In this document: in pieces, positions 9,010 through 17,432 of the stretch
How the letters are laid out: the number at the start of each line of letters is the position of its first letter
Numbering within the stretch: position 1 is the stretch's first letter
Origin: Nocardia brasiliensis ATCC 700358
GTDB lineage: Bacteria > Actinomycetota > Actinomycetes > Mycobacteriales > Mycobacteriaceae
Reading direction: 5' to 3'
Assembly: GCF_000250675.2 (NCBI RefSeq)
Contig: NC_018681.1
Location: forward strand, 3,968,001 to 4,032,000
DNA length: 64,000 bases
Notes under the pieces: model-generated
The model's input: the letters and a program-made list of their open reading frames with translations, nothing else
Databases searched by the model: none
What the model was told of the DNA's origin: nothing
Program-made: the position numbers and the translations under genes

Positions 9010-9657
9010 TCAGAGGGTCCAGATCCGCCCGTAGGTGATGACGGTGTCGCCACTGGCGCTGACCACCCGCACGAACGGGCGGATGGTGGTCGGCCCGATC
9101 ACGCCCGTCACGGTGCCGTGGAACCCGGACATCCGGATGAAGCCGGAGGTGCCGGAGATATCGCCGCCGGCGCACTCCACGGTCTTGATGCCGGGGCCGA
9201 AACCGACCTCGATCTCCACGCCCGCGCGGGGAATCAGCCCGTCGAGCTTGAGGATGCCGCCGTCACCGCCGCCGAGGTCGACGCCGAGTCCGGGTGTCGA
9301 GTAGCCGAACTTCAGTCGCCCGCTGAGCGTCGCGGGATAGCCGACCTGGTAGCCGATGGTGATGTGCCCGTTCCAGTCCTCCGCGTGCGGGCCCGCGACC
9401 TTGAACGACGCCTCACCGTTGTGGAACCACTCGCGCGTCAACGGATTTCCGTCCAACGGCGGCACGAAGTCGATCCGGGTATCGGACTGGATCGCCTCGA
9501 TCGACCGATCCTTCTGATCGACGATCTGGTTGGTGCTGTCGACGACGGCGCCCGCGGCGCCCGCGCCGAAGATCAGGCCGGTCGCGACGGCGGTGGTGAT
9601 CGCGAGCATGCGCAGGTCTCGGCCGCGCTGCTGCGTGAAGTCCCTCATCTGGTTCAT
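9010..9657 (-). CDS. MspA-family porin
   Basis: A 215-residue secreted precursor. A basic start (MNQMRDFTQQRGRDLRML) leads into a hydrophobic stretch ending GAGAAGA, a standard Sec signal with cleavage near residue 38. The mature part of about 177 residues resembles MspA porins: LDGNPLTREWFHNGEA, the conserved GYQVGYPATLSGRL, and beta-rich IEVGFGPGIKTVECAGGDISG with a single Cys. These proteins form octameric channels in the outer mycolate membrane for small hydrophilic solutes. The ATG at 9657 sits behind AAGGGG; an ATG three codons later is an alternative. The gene lies alone between the glycan operons. Pore size and number of paralogues cannot be judged here. Confidence 0.9.
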   Translation of the reverse strand: MNQMRDFTQQRGRDLRMLAITTAVATGLIFGAGAAGAVVDSTNQIVDQKDRSIEAIQSDTRIDFVPPLDGNPLTREWFHNGEASFKVAGPHAEDWNGHITIGYQVGYPATLSGRLKFGYSTPGLGVDLGGGDGGILKLDGLIPRAGVEIEVGFGPGIKTVECAGGDISGTSGFIRMSGFHGTVTGVIGPTTIRPFVRVVSASGDTVITYGRIWTL

Positions 9658-9841
9658 CCCCTTCTGCACGCACCCGGCCGGGCGTGGTTGTTCGCTCGGC
9701 GGCCCGCTCCCCGGCACGCGGGAGCAACGAAACTCGTCCGTCATCAGGGCGGTCAGGTGCTCGGTATTCGAATCATGTCAGATCAAGCGCGTGGCGGAAA
9801 CAGGTGGCAAAGCCATTGGTGGACAGCGGATCCGAGGCATG

Positions 9842-10999
9842 TCAGCCGCCTTCCGCGGTGGGCTCGGCCGGGTCGTCGACGATCCAGCAGCCGTCGAGTT
9901 CCGGATAGCGGGCCCGGACCTCGGGTAGTAGATCGGGCAACGTCAGCAGCACGAGATCCGGCCGGGCGGCGACGAGCTCGTCGGGCGAGATGATCGGCAC
10001 GTCGGTGCCCGGCATCCGCCTGCCCTGTTTGCCCGCGGCGGCATCGGCGACACCGGCGATCAACCCGCGGTGCACACCGGCGAGGCTGAACACGGCGACC
10101 GCCCGGGACGCCGCACCGTAGGCGTAGACCCGATCACCCTGTGCGGCATGGCGTTCGAGCCAGCGGCGCAGTGCGTCGGCGTGCGTGTCGGCGGCGCGTT
10201 GCAGCCCGCGGACTGCGGCGGGCGCGGTGAATTCTCGTTCGCGCGTGAGTATTTCCTGTACGACGCGGTCCGGCTGGTGGTTTCCGTGCCGGGCGGCGGC
10301 GAGCACCGTCCCGCCGTAGAGGTCGAACCGCCACGCGGTGACCAGGCTCATCCCGGCGGCGCGCAGCAGTCGTTGCAGCGCGGCCAGCGAATAGTAGGCG
10401 AAGTGGCCGTGCCGCAACGCGTTCCACTGGGAGCCGGCGACGATGGCGGCGAGCGCGTGGTATTGGACGAGCAGCACACCGTCCGGCGCGGTCGCGGCGG
10501 CGCGCGCGGCGAAGGCGGCACGCTGGTCCGGCTCGTGCATGACGCCGAAACAGTCGAGCACCACCTCGGCTGCCGCCTCGGTGGGGGAGAAGCCACGCTC
10601 GGTGAGCAACGGCAGCCAGGTGCCGCCGTGCGGACTGCCGAACTCGCGCACCGTCTTTCCGCGCAGCAGCCCGGCGGCCGCGACCTTGCCGACGGCATCG
10701 GCCGCCTGTGCGCGCAAGGCCGCCGGCTCGATGCCGCGCGGCTCCTCGGCCCGGGTGTCGTCCTCGGCGAGCTGTGCCAGGCCACAGTGGGCGCACAGCT
10801 GCATCCGCAGCGGATGCGCCGACTCGGCCAGGCCGACCGGTGCGTGGGCGGGCGGGAAGAAGTCGGCCGCGGGCACGGTTCCGAGGTCGAGCACGGTGCT
10901 GAGTGCGCTGCCGCGGCAGGCGCGGCAGGAGTGCTCGGGTGCCGCGCACACCGGTGCGCAACGCTGGGCCGGGGTGTCCTGGCTAGCTTGCGGGGACAT
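9842..10999 (-). CDS. Divergent C-methyltransferase paralogue (zinc-motif and C-terminal domains)
   Basis: A 385-residue member of the sugar C-methyltransferase family (TylC3/TcaB9 type). It keeps the N-terminal zinc site (CRACRGS plus LCAHCGLAQL) and the C-terminal Rossmann-like domain (VYAYGAASRAVAVFSLAG, then PDLVLLTLPDLLPEV). The SAM domain in the middle is eroded: the paralogue at 13452-14738 has VVEVASNDGYLL where this one has VREFGSPHGGTWL, and YHEHFQYY is replaced by LRHGHFAYY, losing the Glu of the catalytic Glu-His pair. It may be inactive, structural or changed in substrate. It overlaps the epimerase gene upstream by 17 bases and is the last gene of the sugar cassette. Confidence 0.78.
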   Translation of the reverse strand: MSPQASQDTPAQRCAPVCAAPEHSCRACRGSALSTVLDLGTVPAADFFPPAHAPVGLAESAHPLRMQLCAHCGLAQLAEDDTRAEEPRGIEPAALRAQAADAVGKVAAAGLLRGKTVREFGSPHGGTWLPLLTERGFSPTEAAAEVVLDCFGVMHEPDQRAAFAARAAATAPDGVLLVQYHALAAIVAGSQWNALRHGHFAYYSLAALQRLLRAAGMSLVTAWRFDLYGGTVLAAARHGNHQPDRVVQEILTREREFTAPAAVRGLQRAADTHADALRRWLERHAAQGDRVYAYGAASRAVAVFSLAGVHRGLIAGVADAAAGKQGRRMPGTDVPIISPDELVAARPDLVLLTLPDLLPEVRARYPELDGCWIVDDPAEPTAEGG

Positions 11000-12029
11000 G
11001 GGTGGTTCCGGTGGGTATCCGGCGCATCGTCGCGTCGAGCACCCCGGTCCGGTGCAGCCGCTCCAGGTGCGGCAGCCGGGTGAACTTCTGGAAGAAATCG
11101 TCGTAGGTGAGCCCGCGGGCGGTGTACTCCTGGAACAGCTCGTCCGCGCCCGCTTGCACGGTCCAGAGCGCGCGGAAACCGAGCGCGGAGCGCGCCGCCG
11201 AGAAGTCGACGCGATAGGAGCGCGGGTCGGCGCCGCTCTCGCCGGTGATGTTCAACCGCGAGCCGGGCACCGCCTCGACGACCGCCTTGGCGAGATCGGC
11301 GACGGTGAGGTTGTTTGCCTCGGTGCCGATATTGAAAGCGCGGCAGTGGATCGCGTCGGGAGGCGCGGTGAGGCAGTTGGCGAAGGCCCACGCGATATCG
11401 CGGGCATGCACCAGCGGCCGCCACGGCGTCCCGTCGGAGAGCACCTTCACCTCACCGGTGAGGGTGGCGTACCCGACGAGGTTGTTCAGCACGATGTCGG
11501 CGCGTAACCGCGGGGAGAAGCCGAATGCCGTGGCATTGCGCAGGAATACCGGCGCGAAGCCGGAATCGGCCAGTGCCGCCACATCGTCCTCGACCCGTAC
11601 CTTGCTCTGCGCGTACGGCGTGATCGGACGCAGCGGCGCGTCCTCGGTCACCAGATCCGCGCCCGCCGCACCGTACACCGAGCAGGTGGAGGCGTAGAGG
11701 AAACGACGCACCCCCGCCTCCTTGGCGAGCCGGGCCAGCCGGACCGAGGCGTGATGGTTGACGGCGTAGGTGATCTCGGGCGCGAGCGCGCCGAGTGGAT
11801 CGTTCGACAGCGCGGCGAGATGGATCACCGCGTCGAACCCGCGCAGCTGCTCGACGGTCACGTCGCGCAGATCCACTGCGAGGCCGGGTGGATCGTCCGG
11901 CGGTTCGCCGAGCACGCAGTCGGCGAAGAAGCCCGCGTCGAGCCCGATCACCTCGTGCCCGTTGGCGCGCAGCACTGGCACCATGACCGTGCCGAGATAT
12001 CCCTGGTGTCCGGTGAGCAACACCCGCAT
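10983..12029 (-). CDS. NAD-dependent nucleotide-sugar epimerase/dehydratase (extended SDR)
   Basis: A 348-residue extended SDR. The dinucleotide-binding GHQGYLG variant of GxxGxxG is at residues 7-13 and is followed by EVIGLDAGFF. VIHLAALSNDP is the usual strand-4 motif, and the catalytic region reads YASTCSVYG with a downstream Tyr-x3-Lys (YAQSK). The C-terminal part (RPLVHARDIAWAF, FNIGTEANNLTVADLAK) is typical of enzymes acting on nucleotide sugars. The ATG at 12029 has GGAGG 9-13 bases upstream and sits 2 bases after the PIG-L stop. It could be a 4,6-dehydratase, epimerase or reductase of a CDP-sugar; sequence alone does not decide. Confidence 0.85.
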   Translation of the reverse strand: MRVLLTGHQGYLGTVMVPVLRANGHEVIGLDAGFFADCVLGEPPDDPPGLAVDLRDVTVEQLRGFDAVIHLAALSNDPLGALAPEITYAVNHHASVRLARLAKEAGVRRFLYASTCSVYGAAGADLVTEDAPLRPITPYAQSKVRVEDDVAALADSGFAPVFLRNATAFGFSPRLRADIVLNNLVGYATLTGEVKVLSDGTPWRPLVHARDIAWAFANCLTAPPDAIHCRAFNIGTEANNLTVADLAKAVVEAVPGSRLNITGESGADPRSYRVDFSAARSALGFRALWTVQAGADELFQEYTARGLTYDDFFQKFTRLPHLERLHRTGVLDATMRRIPTGTTHVPAS

Positions 12030-12031
12030 GG

Positions 12032-12682
12032 CTACGAACCTCCGAAATCGATGACGGCCTTGTCGAGCAGGAACGCCTCGGCATGTCCGGCCCGGCACTG
12101 CACGCCGCGCAGCCGGGTGAGACCGGTGAACGCCTGTTGGTCGAACCAGTCCCGATGTGCTTGGGACGGATAGTGTTTCAGCAGCAACATCGCCTTCTCC
12201 TCGGCCAGCTCCGCGCTGAGCCGATGGAAGACGACGGGGGCGGGAGTGTCGCTCTCCCACTTGAGGATCTCGTAGCCGAGCACCAGCTGGTCGCGGAACT
12301 CGGTCGGCACCAGTTCGGCCAGCAGCCGATGATCCTGGTGCGCGTCGCCGCGGTGCGGCGCGAAGACCAGATCAGGGGTGCACTCGGCTCGAAAACTGTT
12401 GAGTTCGGTCTTGATTCGGTCCCAGTGCGCCGGTGCGCGACCGTCGGGGACGTCCAGCACGGTGAGCCGCACCTGCGCGCCCGGACAGAACGCCGCCAAC
12501 GCGCGTTGCTCCTCGGCGGCCCGCTCGGTGCCGCCGCCGGACAGCACCAGGGCATGCACCCGCAAGCCGGGCTGGGCGCGCGCCAGCGTCAGCAGCGTCG
12601 CACCCGAGCCGATGGCGATGTCGTCGCAATGCGCGCCGAGAACAGCGATCTCGCGCACCACACCGACACTGAGACCGATCAC
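12032..12682 (-). CDS. PIG-L family deacetylase
   Basis: A 216-residue zinc hydrolase of the PIG-L/MshB family, which removes acyl groups from N-acylated sugars. The metal motif near the N-terminus reads GAHCDDIAIGSG; most members have AHPDD, so Pro is replaced by Cys while the His and Asp ligands remain. The second part, HRGDAHQDHR, supplies the distal His. It starts with a GTG at 12682 that overlaps the stop of the cytidylyltransferase gene (GTGA). In this cassette the likely substrate is an acetylated amino sugar or nucleotide sugar; this is inference. Confidence 0.87.
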   Translation of the reverse strand: MIGLSVGVVREIAVLGAHCDDIAIGSGATLLTLARAQPGLRVHALVLSGGGTERAAEEQRALAAFCPGAQVRLTVLDVPDGRAPAHWDRIKTELNSFRAECTPDLVFAPHRGDAHQDHRLLAELVPTEFRDQLVLGYEILKWESDTPAPVVFHRLSAELAEEKAMLLLKHYPSQAHRDWFDQQAFTGLTRLRGVQCRAGHAEAFLLDKAVIDFGGS

Positions 12683-13455
12683 ACCCGCTCCCAGACCATC
12701 CACGGCCGGGAACCGGACCGATAGCCTTGATCGAGTTCGGCACGCTCCTTGAAGGTGTCGGCGGGCTTCCAGAAGCCGAGATGCTGGTAGCCGAAGAGAC
12801 GGCCCTGTCCGGCCAGCGTCGCGCAGGCGTCGGCGACCAGATCGCCGCCGGGCGGCAGCAGATCGAAGATCTCCTGGCTGAGCACGAAGTAGCCGCCGTT
12901 CTCCCACAACGGCATTCGCGACACCGGCATGATCTCCTTGACTTCGCCGGTGGGTTTCATGTCGACGCAGTGGAACGAGGACTGCGGCGGCACCACCATC
13001 ATCGACGCGGCCGCGCCGGAAGCGGTGAACTTCGCGACCATCTCGTCCAGTGGCGCGTCGGTGAGCACGTCGGCGTAGTTGGCCAGGAAGCGTTCGTCGT
13101 CGCCGAGATACTCGCGCACCCTGCGCAACCGCTCACCGATCGCCGATTCCAGCCCGGTATCGACGAAAGTGATCTGCCAGTCGCTGATATCGGAGCTCAG
13201 CATTTCGACCCGGCCGTCCCGGATGACGAAATCGTTGGACACCGACTCCTGGTAGGTGAGGAAGAAATTCTTGATGTGCTGGGCGCCGTAGCCGAGGCAC
13301 AGGATGAACTCGGTGTGACCGTAGTGCGCGTAATAGCGCATCACGTGCCAGAGCAACGGTCGCGGACCGACCAGTTGCATCGGTTTGGGAATCATGTCGT
13401 CGGTGCCGTCGCGCATCCGCATGCCGTAGCCACCACAGAACAGCACAACCTTCAT
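12679..13455 (-). CDS. rfbF: Glucose-1-phosphate cytidylyltransferase-like nucleotidyltransferase
   Basis: A 258-residue sugar nucleotidyltransferase matching RfbF, which makes CDP-glucose from CTP and glucose 1-phosphate. The signature loop VLFCGGYGMRMRDGTDDMIP ends in KPM, followed by PLLWHVMRYYAHYGHTEFIL and LGYGAQHIKNFF, all characteristic of the cytidylyl subgroup. FLANYADVLTD holds the metal-binding Asp. It overlaps its neighbours by four bases on each side (ATGA and GTGA), so it is translated as part of the cassette. CDP-glucose is normally processed by a 4,6-dehydratase; no separate typical RfbG is seen here, so the SDR at 10983-12029 or a distant gene must act next. Confidence 0.87.
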   Translation of the reverse strand: MKVVLFCGGYGMRMRDGTDDMIPKPMQLVGPRPLLWHVMRYYAHYGHTEFILCLGYGAQHIKNFFLTYQESVSNDFVIRDGRVEMLSSDISDWQITFVDTGLESAIGERLRRVREYLGDDERFLANYADVLTDAPLDEMVAKFTASGAAASMMVVPPQSSFHCVDMKPTGEVKEIMPVSRMPLWENGGYFVLSQEIFDLLPPGGDLVADACATLAGQGRLFGYQHLGFWKPADTFKERAELDQGYRSGSRPWMVWERV

Positions 13456-14738
13456 CGTGCTCCCCTCCCTGTCATTTCGGAATTCAGTGTGTTGTGCACG
13501 TCGTTGTGACCGGTGAGGTCGGCACGGTGCAGTGCCGGTAGCGGATACACCAATTCACCGCCCCAAGAAGCGATATGGCGCAGCTGCTCGGTGATCTCGG
13601 CCTCGAGGTTCCACGGCAGCACGAGCACGACATCGGGGTGATCCAGTTCGATCCGTTCCGGCGGGTGGATCGGAATCCGCGTGCCCGGTGTGAATCGCCC
13701 GTGCTTGTACGGGTTTCGGTCCACGGTGTACTCGAGCAGGTCGGGCCGGATGCCACAGTAGTTGAGCAGCGTGTTGCCCTTGCCCGGTGCGCCGTAGCCG
13801 ACCACTCGCCTACCGGCGGCACGCTGGTCGAGCAGGAACCGGAGCAGGTCGTGCCGGACCGCCTCGGTGCGCGGCCGGAGTTGGCGGTAGCCCTCGACCC
13901 GATCCAGGTCCGCATGCCGTTCCAGGCGCAGGACCTCGCCCACGCGGCGGCTCGGCGCGGCGGCCACGGTGACCGGCCGGGCCCACACCCGCAGCGAACC
14001 GCCGTGGGAGGCCAGCAGTTCCACGTCGACCACCGCCAGGCCCGCGGTCGCGAGCGCACGCTGTGCCGAATGCAGCGTGTAGTACTGGAAATGCTCGTGG
14101 TAGATGGTGTCGAACTGGCCGAGCCGCAACAGGTTCAGCGCGTGATGCACCTCGATGGACAGCCATCCGTCGTCGGCCAGCAGGGTACGCAGCGCGCTGG
14201 TGAAGCCACGCAGATCGGGCACGTGGGCGTAGACGTTGTTGGCGACCACCAGATCGGCCGGCCCGTGTTCGGCGCGCACCCGGGCCGCGTATTCCTGGTC
14301 CAGGAACGCGGTTTCGGTGGGCACGCCGGCCGCGCGTGCGGCGTCGCCGACGTTCACCGACGGTTCGATGCCCAGGCAGGGCACCCCGGCCGCGACCAGA
14401 TGCCGCAGCAGGTAGCCGTCGTTGCTGGCCACCTCGACCACGAACGAGTCGGCGCCCAGTTCGAGCCGGTCGATCGCCTCGCCGACGAAGGTCCGGGCGT
14501 GGCGCACCCAGCTGTCGGAGAACGAGGAGAAGTAGGCATACTCGGTGAAGGTGTCCTCGGGCGTGATCAACGCGGGAATCTGCAATAACATGCAGTCCGC
14601 ACACAACCGCAGATGCAGCGGGTAAGTTGATTCCGGAAGATCGAGTTCGGCTGCGGCGAGGAACTTTTCACACGGTGGTGTCGCTCCGAGATCGAGCACG
14701 CTCGTCAATCGCTCGGAGTCACACAGACGACATAGCAC
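13452..14738 (-). CDS. SAM-dependent sugar C-methyltransferase (zinc-binding, TylC3/NovU-like)
   Basis: A 428-residue three-domain methyltransferase. The N-terminal zinc motif is CRLCDS...LCADCMLLQ; the central SAM domain has VVEVASNDGYLL and DLVVANNVYAHVPDL; the catalytic YHEHFQYY motif is intact; the C-terminal domain has VVGYGAPGKGNTLLNYCGI. Relatives place a methyl group on a 4-keto deoxysugar nucleotide to build branched sugars. The start chosen is GTG at 14738, six bases after AAAGGTGG and just before the CRLC motif; the frame stays open to 14774. First gene of the minus-strand cassette; its stop overlaps the cytidylyltransferase start. Confidence 0.87.
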   Translation of the reverse strand: MLCRLCDSERLTSVLDLGATPPCEKFLAAAELDLPESTYPLHLRLCADCMLLQIPALITPEDTFTEYAYFSSFSDSWVRHARTFVGEAIDRLELGADSFVVEVASNDGYLLRHLVAAGVPCLGIEPSVNVGDAARAAGVPTETAFLDQEYAARVRAEHGPADLVVANNVYAHVPDLRGFTSALRTLLADDGWLSIEVHHALNLLRLGQFDTIYHEHFQYYTLHSAQRALATAGLAVVDVELLASHGGSLRVWARPVTVAAAPSRRVGEVLRLERHADLDRVEGYRQLRPRTEAVRHDLLRFLLDQRAAGRRVVGYGAPGKGNTLLNYCGIRPDLLEYTVDRNPYKHGRFTPGTRIPIHPPERIELDHPDVVLVLPWNLEAEITEQLRHIASWGGELVYPLPALHRADLTGHNDVHNTLNSEMTGRGAR

Positions 14739-15227
14739 GAAGCCCACCTTTGCCAAGAGTCGAATAACCGGCACATTGTCGGCGCACCCCTGACGTCGAC
14801 CCGATCCAGTGAGACGTTACAACGAAAGTCCCGCGTGGCGTTGGTGAAATCGACTGGGCTCGAAGTAATTTCCGGTACTTTTCAACCTGTTTTCGATGGC
14901 AGCTTCCGGGCGGCTATCCACGGGTTTGGTGGATTCACCGTGGTGGGACGAATTCGCCTGTGGGTAGCGAGGGTTCGTGACCTGCGCCCATGGTTACGAG
15001 CGGACGTAAACAAACCTGGGCGAAATACCGACCGCCCCTTTGTTGGCTACTCCGTGGAACACTTTGGCGCCCTGTTGATTCGACATGTGAAACGGATTGT
15101 GTTCTGTAACAATCTGCATCTGACAGCCGAATGAGGGGACACCCGGGGCGGTCGGGATCGTGCAGCGGGGACCGGTCAGCGCGGATCGGGGGGCTTCTTC
15201 TTTTCTCCCACGGGGAGGTGCGTGTTC
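14739..15227. other. 489-bp divergent intergenic region of the glycan locus
   Basis: This gap separates the sugar cassette (minus) from the initiating sugar transferase (plus). It is visibly richer in A and T than its surroundings (for example 14860-14900 and 15060-15120), as expected for divergent promoters. A 99-codon open frame at 14835-15134 has no ribosome site, codon bias or recognisable motif and is not called. No clear operator palindrome was found. Confidence 0.6.
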
Positions 15228-16739
15228 ATGAGCTTCGAGCTCGCCGACGACGACGATCTGGAGATCCGTCGATCGCCGCACAGTAGGCCGCGTTCCGATC
15301 GGGAACGCTGGCAGGCTGAATACATACGGCGCTTGAGCGCAACGGATTTCGGCGTGATCGTGGCGGCGATGGCGTTGGCTCAGATCATCCGTTTCGGCGG
15401 GCCGGCGGCGCCGCCGCTGGCCTGGCATCTGCCGTACGAGATCGGTTACACGGTGGTCTCCGGCGCGCTCGCGCTCACCTGGGCCGGCTTCCTCGCCGTC
15501 GGGAACACCCGGTCGCCGCAGGTGGTCGGCAGCGGCAGCGAGGAGTACCGCCGGTTGGTCGCGGCCACGCTGCGGTTGTTCGGGGTGCTGGCGATCTTGT
15601 CGCTGGTGTTCCAGATCGAGTTCGCCCGAGGCTATTTGGCGATAGCGCTACCGCTCGGTCTGTTCGGGCTGATGCTGAGCCGGTTGCTGTGGCGGATCCA
15701 CGCGCGCCAGTTGCGCGGGCGCGGGGAATACCGCACCTCGGTGCTCGTGGTCGGATGTGCGGAGGCGGCCCAGGCGATGGCCAATGCCTTCGCCGCCGAC
15801 CCGGCATCGGGGTACCGGGTGGTCGGTGTGTGTATTCCGGACGGGCTCAACGGAATCACCGAGTACCTGCGCGGACCGTCGGACCATCTGTTCTCGGTCG
15901 TCGGCGACGACCGCACGGTGCTCGACGCGGTCCGCCGCAGCGGGGCGGACACCGTCGCGGTCACCGCGACCGACCATCTGGGTCCGATCGAATTACGCCG
16001 GATGGCATGGGAACTCGACCCGCTGGGGGTGGAGCTGATCGTCGCGCCCGGCGTGGTCGATATCGCGGGCACCCGGCTGACCAACCGGTTCGTGGCGGGC
16101 GTGCCGATGCTGCACATCGCGAAACCGCAATACGATCGGGCGAAGTCGACCGGCAAGGCGGTTTTCGATGTGGTGTTCGCGGCCGCGGTGTTGCTCGCGA
16201 TCGCGCCGACGATGCTGGGAATCGCGCTCGCGGTGAAGCTGACCAGCCCGGGCCCGGTGTTCTACCTCTCCGAACGGATCGGGCGGGGCGGCAAGCCTTT
16301 CCGGATGATCAAGTTCCGCAGCATGTACGTCGAGGCGGATACCGCCGTGGACGCGCTCATCGCACGCAACGGCGGCAACCCGGTGTTCTTCAAGATGAAG
16401 GACGATCCGCGGATCACCCCCATCGGCAAAGTGCTGCGCAAATTCAGCCTGGATGAGCTGCCGCAGTTCTTCAACGTGCTGCGCGGCGAGATGAGCGTGG
16501 TCGGGCCGCGTCCGCAGGTGCAGCGCGAGGTCGACAGCTACGACGGCGAGATGCGGCGCAGGCTGCTTGTCAAACCCGGGGTGACCGGGCTGTGGCAGGT
16601 CAGCGGACGATCCGATCTCTCGCTCGAAGACTCTGTGCGACTGGACCTTTCGTACGTCGAGAACTGGTCGATGGTGCTCGACCTGCTGCTCATCGCGCGC
16701 ACGATCGGCGCGGTCACCCGCGGCGCGGGCGCGTACTGA
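15228..16739 (+). CDS. Polyprenyl-phosphate sugar-1-phosphate transferase (WbaP/CpsE-type)
   Basis: A 503-residue membrane enzyme that starts glycan assembly by moving a sugar phosphate from a nucleotide sugar to undecaprenyl or decaprenyl phosphate. The N-terminal half has four predicted membrane helices and a CoA-binding-like domain (SVLVVGCAEAAQAMANAF). The C-terminal bacterial sugar transferase domain is complete: KAVFDVVFAAAVLLAIAPTM, the SPGPVFYLSERIGRGG loop, KFRSMYVEAD, FSLDELPQFFNVLRGEMS, VVGPRPQ and KPGVTGLWQVSGRSDLS. The ATG at 15228 has GGGGAGG ten bases upstream and is preferred to a GTG two codons earlier. It lies divergent from the sugar cassette and is probably the committed step for this locus. 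Confidence 0.93.
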   Translation: MSFELADDDDLEIRRSPHSRPRSDRERWQAEYIRRLSATDFGVIVAAMALAQIIRFGGPAAPPLAWHLPYEIGYTVVSGALALTWAGFLAVGNTRSPQVVGSGSEEYRRLVAATLRLFGVLAILSLVFQIEFARGYLAIALPLGLFGLMLSRLLWRIHARQLRGRGEYRTSVLVVGCAEAAQAMANAFAADPASGYRVVGVCIPDGLNGITEYLRGPSDHLFSVVGDDRTVLDAVRRSGADTVAVTATDHLGPIELRRMAWELDPLGVELIVAPGVVDIAGTRLTNRFVAGVPMLHIAKPQYDRAKSTGKAVFDVVFAAAVLLAIAPTMLGIALAVKLTSPGPVFYLSERIGRGGKPFRMIKFRSMYVEADTAVDALIARNGGNPVFFKMKDDPRITPIGKVLRKFSLDELPQFFNVLRGEMSVVGPRPQVQREVDSYDGEMRRRLLVKPGVTGLWQVSGRSDLSLEDSVRLDLSYVENWSMVLDLLLIARTIGAVTRGAGAY

Positions 16740-16743
16740 GCGG

Positions 16744-17400
16744 CTACTGCGCGGCGGGGAACTCCGCGGCGAGCTCCTGGAACAGCGCGGCGTTCATGGC
16801 GAACGCCCGCTGCCCCTCGTCGAGTACCCGGCGGCGTGCCAGGTCGTCGAGCGGCAATTGATCCAGCAGGCCGCGATATTCGCGTTTGAACACGGCGGGA
16901 TTGCCGACGCCGTCGAACACGTAGAAGCGCACGCCGTCGCCGCGATGCGGCAGGTTCCACAGCTTCTCGGCGGTGCCGCGGATGACCTGCCCGCCGGAGA
17001 GATCGCCGAGGTAGCGCGTGTAGTGATGCGCGACGTAGCCCGCGGGCCAGTCCCGGGCGCACTCATCGATCCGTGCGGCGTAGGCGGCGGTCGCGGGGAG
17101 CGGCGTCAGTGCGTCGCGCCACTGCGGGCCGATCAGGTGCGCCAGATCGCGTTCGAGTTCGGCGGTGCGGGCGAGTTCCGGGCGGATGAACGGGCCGGCG
17201 ATCGGATCGTCGGCAAGCGTGTCCCACCGCGCCTCGAGCGCGCGGTAGACGAACCAGAGTTGGCCGGTGTAACGGTGATACGAGTCGACGCCGAGCACAC
17301 CGCCTAGCATGTCGCTGAGGAACCGTGAGTTCTCCGCGTCGGCGTGCTGGCGCGCCGTGGCGCTACGGATCTGCGTCGAGAACGGTGTCGCTTCCGACAT
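16744..17400 (-). CDS. Biliverdin-producing heme oxygenase
   Basis: A 218-residue heme oxygenase (HmuO/HO-1 fold) that opens heme to biliverdin, CO and Fe2+. The proximal heme ligand is His19 in ATARQHADAE, and the distal-helix signature YLGDLSGGQVIRG is intact. Length matches bacterial family members (about 210-220). The ribosome site GAGGTGG precedes the ATG at 17400. It is monocistronic; its stop lies four bases from the stop of the convergent sugar transferase. An IdeR-like box lies 33-51 bases upstream, so induction under iron starvation to recover iron from heme is likely. Confidence 0.95.
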   Translation of the reverse strand: MSEATPFSTQIRSATARQHADAENSRFLSDMLGGVLGVDSYHRYTGQLWFVYRALEARWDTLADDPIAGPFIRPELARTAELERDLAHLIGPQWRDALTPLPATAAYAARIDECARDWPAGYVAHHYTRYLGDLSGGQVIRGTAEKLWNLPHRGDGVRFYVFDGVGNPAVFKREYRGLLDQLPLDDLARRRVLDEGQRAFAMNAALFQELAAEFPAAQ

Positions 17401-17432
17401 GACCGGACCACCTCACTTCGGCACCCGGGCGG

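Noticed and set aside
12683..12907. Longer N-terminus for the PIG-L deacetylase
   Set aside because: It overlaps the cytidylyltransferase gene in another frame and has no homology; GTG at 12682 overlaps the previous stop.
14835..15134. A 99-codon plus-strand open frame in the divergent glycan promoter region
   Set aside because: No ribosome site, no motif, base composition unlike neighbouring genes; more likely promoter DNA.
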